NCBI RefSeq assembly: GCF_040954835.1
Contig: NC_090696.1
Span: 73,345,722-73,409,721 of the forward strand
Source of the DNA: Lepisosteus oculatus
Lineage: Eukaryota; Chordata; Actinopteri; Semionotiformes; Lepisosteidae
Length of the DNA: 64,000 bases
Direction: 5' to 3'
Position 1 is the first letter of the stretch. Each line of letters starts with the position of its first letter. Below, piece by piece: positions 62,621-64,000 of the stretch. A program made the position numbers and the translations under genes. A model generated the notes under the pieces. The model was not told the DNA's origin. It searched no databases and saw only the letters and a program-made list of their open reading frames with translations.

Positions 62621-64000
62621 GTAATAACACTTTACTTCTTTAACATTAAAAATTTATCAGCCTTTCTTTGGTTTCTTTATCAAAACAAATTGTTGTTTTT
62701 AAATTAAAGTTTTGTAAATCATCTTTAAATCAACAAAACATATACTCCCTATTGCATAATGTTTGTAATTTTAGTTTCAACAGGCCAAAGAAGTTTCATT
62801 TTTACATATGGATTCACTTTTTCAAACTTTTTCTTCATGCAAAGTAGCCTTATTTTTGCAGTACATAGACTCCTGGTTATATCATTGTTTTAGACTCCGT
62901 TGTTTTGTAATTTTTAATGATCACTTTTTTTGCATGAGTACAAGTGAGTTATGTAGAGTATTTCATGAAATGTGCACTATAGGAATCTTGAAATGCAATA
63001 GATGCCTAAGGAGACATTGCCCAAAAATATATAGTACAGTATGTGGTTTTAATATAGTATAGCCCAATAGGATCGATTAAAAAACAAAAAACAAAAAAAA
63101 ACCTTTTGACAAATTTAATGAGAAAAGTTCAAAAAGTTGTAGTGAAAATAAAATATGATAATGATATATTTACAATAAATATTATTATATATGATAACAA
63201 TATATAACATTCAACATAGTTACTGTGTATAATACATGAAAACTTGAAAATATCAAGTAGGCTTAAATTTAAGTAAAGATTTTGCTGTCTGCCAGGAAGT
63301 CATGTATTGATATTCTTGGTTTTCTTTTTATTCGGCGTTTTGCTCCTCAATCTTGAGCTGGAGATTAGCTCTCTTTGCCCTCAGTCATTACTGATAAGAT
63401 CAGTCTTGTACAGATGCCTGTGTACACATTTTCAAACATTTTTTTTCTTGCCATTGCCTGAGGCAGACTATAAAGAAGACAACCTATCTACATAGATAAC
63501 AACACATGACATTAAACTGCTCATTAGCTTGGGAATTAAACCTTTAACCTATACGTTTGAAGACGGGGGTTTACATTAGTCTCTGGGCTATATGAAAATG
63601 TTATCTTGTTAGATTGTTCTTTAAAATAAAATGAGTACTGTGCCAGAAAGAACTTAATTTCATTTTAGTTTCTGTGTATGACAGGGTAACCAGTTTAACT
63701 GTTTTACCAGAGAATAGTTGTGCAATCTGTAATCATTCTGCCAAAAGAAAGCTTTTCAAGGTTATTTTCCTGTTTTTGAGTAAACATATTGTTTGGCGTA
63801 TTGGTCCTTGCCAGTAACCTGACTTTAAACATGTTGTCTAGTCCCTTTTTGACCGTGACAGAAAAAAGTCCATAGGCCTGAGAAACTTTAACCTTAAAAG
63901 TCAGGTTATCCTGTAACAAAAACTGTTTAGGGACTCCACAATGTGTTGCAGAGGTTAAATTGGTTATTAAAATAACCTTTACGGTGTTTTAATACAGTAT
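62621..64000 (+). other. CEP44: CEP44 intron 3, right edge of window
   Basis: AT-rich sequence after the third coding exon. Open frames at 62808-63062 and 63307-63495 do not resemble CEP44 or any family I know and lack convincing splice borders, so the next exon probably lies beyond the window. Confidence 0.6.

Noticed and set aside
62808..63495. Possible fourth CEP44 coding exon
   Set aside because: The frames do not resemble the CEP44 region that should follow residue 128, and convincing acceptor and donor pairs are missing.

Overview
The window reads as vertebrate nuclear DNA, most likely from a ray-finned fish. It is AT-rich and intron-bearing, with only two supportable protein-coding genes and many old retroposon fragments. 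The fish assignment rests on the repeats: a CR1/L2-type LINE whose 3' end reads like the 'gctgaatggcc...' tails I know from fish, tRNA-headed SINEs, and a V-SINE-like family. A non-teleost lineage such as gar, bowfin or sturgeon is possible but is a guess. No bacterial, viral or plasmid gene, CRISPR array, tRNA or rRNA was recognised.

Layout. Positions 1-45039 are a gene desert on the 3' side of FBXO8. It holds a perfect 60-bp inverted repeat (2836-2895 and 3322-3381), a CR1-like LINE fragment with a nested SINE (about 7790-8960), a second LINE fragment on the other strand (about 18690-19150), a SINE fragment near 33.5 kb, an (AAT)n microsatellite at 27.8 kb, an isolated CpG-rich patch with a CTCF-like site at 15.1-15.5 kb, two further CTCF-like sites (25.3 and 39.0 kb), and several blocks that look like conserved non-coding elements. 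Positions 45040-48024 carry the five coding exons of FBXO8 on the minus strand. They can be joined in frame into a complete 317-residue F-box/Sec7 protein. Its non-coding first exon probably ends at 52666, inside a CpG island at about 52130-52960. CEP44 starts on the plus strand at 54281. Its first three coding exons (54281-54369, 57229-57376, 62474-62620) encode the N-terminal 128 residues, and the rest lies beyond the right edge.

How the parts relate. FBXO8 and CEP44 are head to head and probably share the CpG island as a bidirectional promoter, which holds two CREB/ATF-type sites. The same arrangement exists at human 4q34.1, where the long desert on the FBXO8 3' side leads to HAND2. By synteny the first 45 kb may therefore hold distal regulatory DNA, possibly for HAND2. 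That is an inference, since no HAND2 sequence is in the window.

I found no clearly novel gene system. The most unusual raw signals are the 60-bp perfect inverted repeat, the isolated CpG island with a CTCF-like site, an 18-bp-arm perfect hairpin just upstream of CEP44, and a marked excess of the 7-mer TACTGTA/TACAGTA across the whole window.
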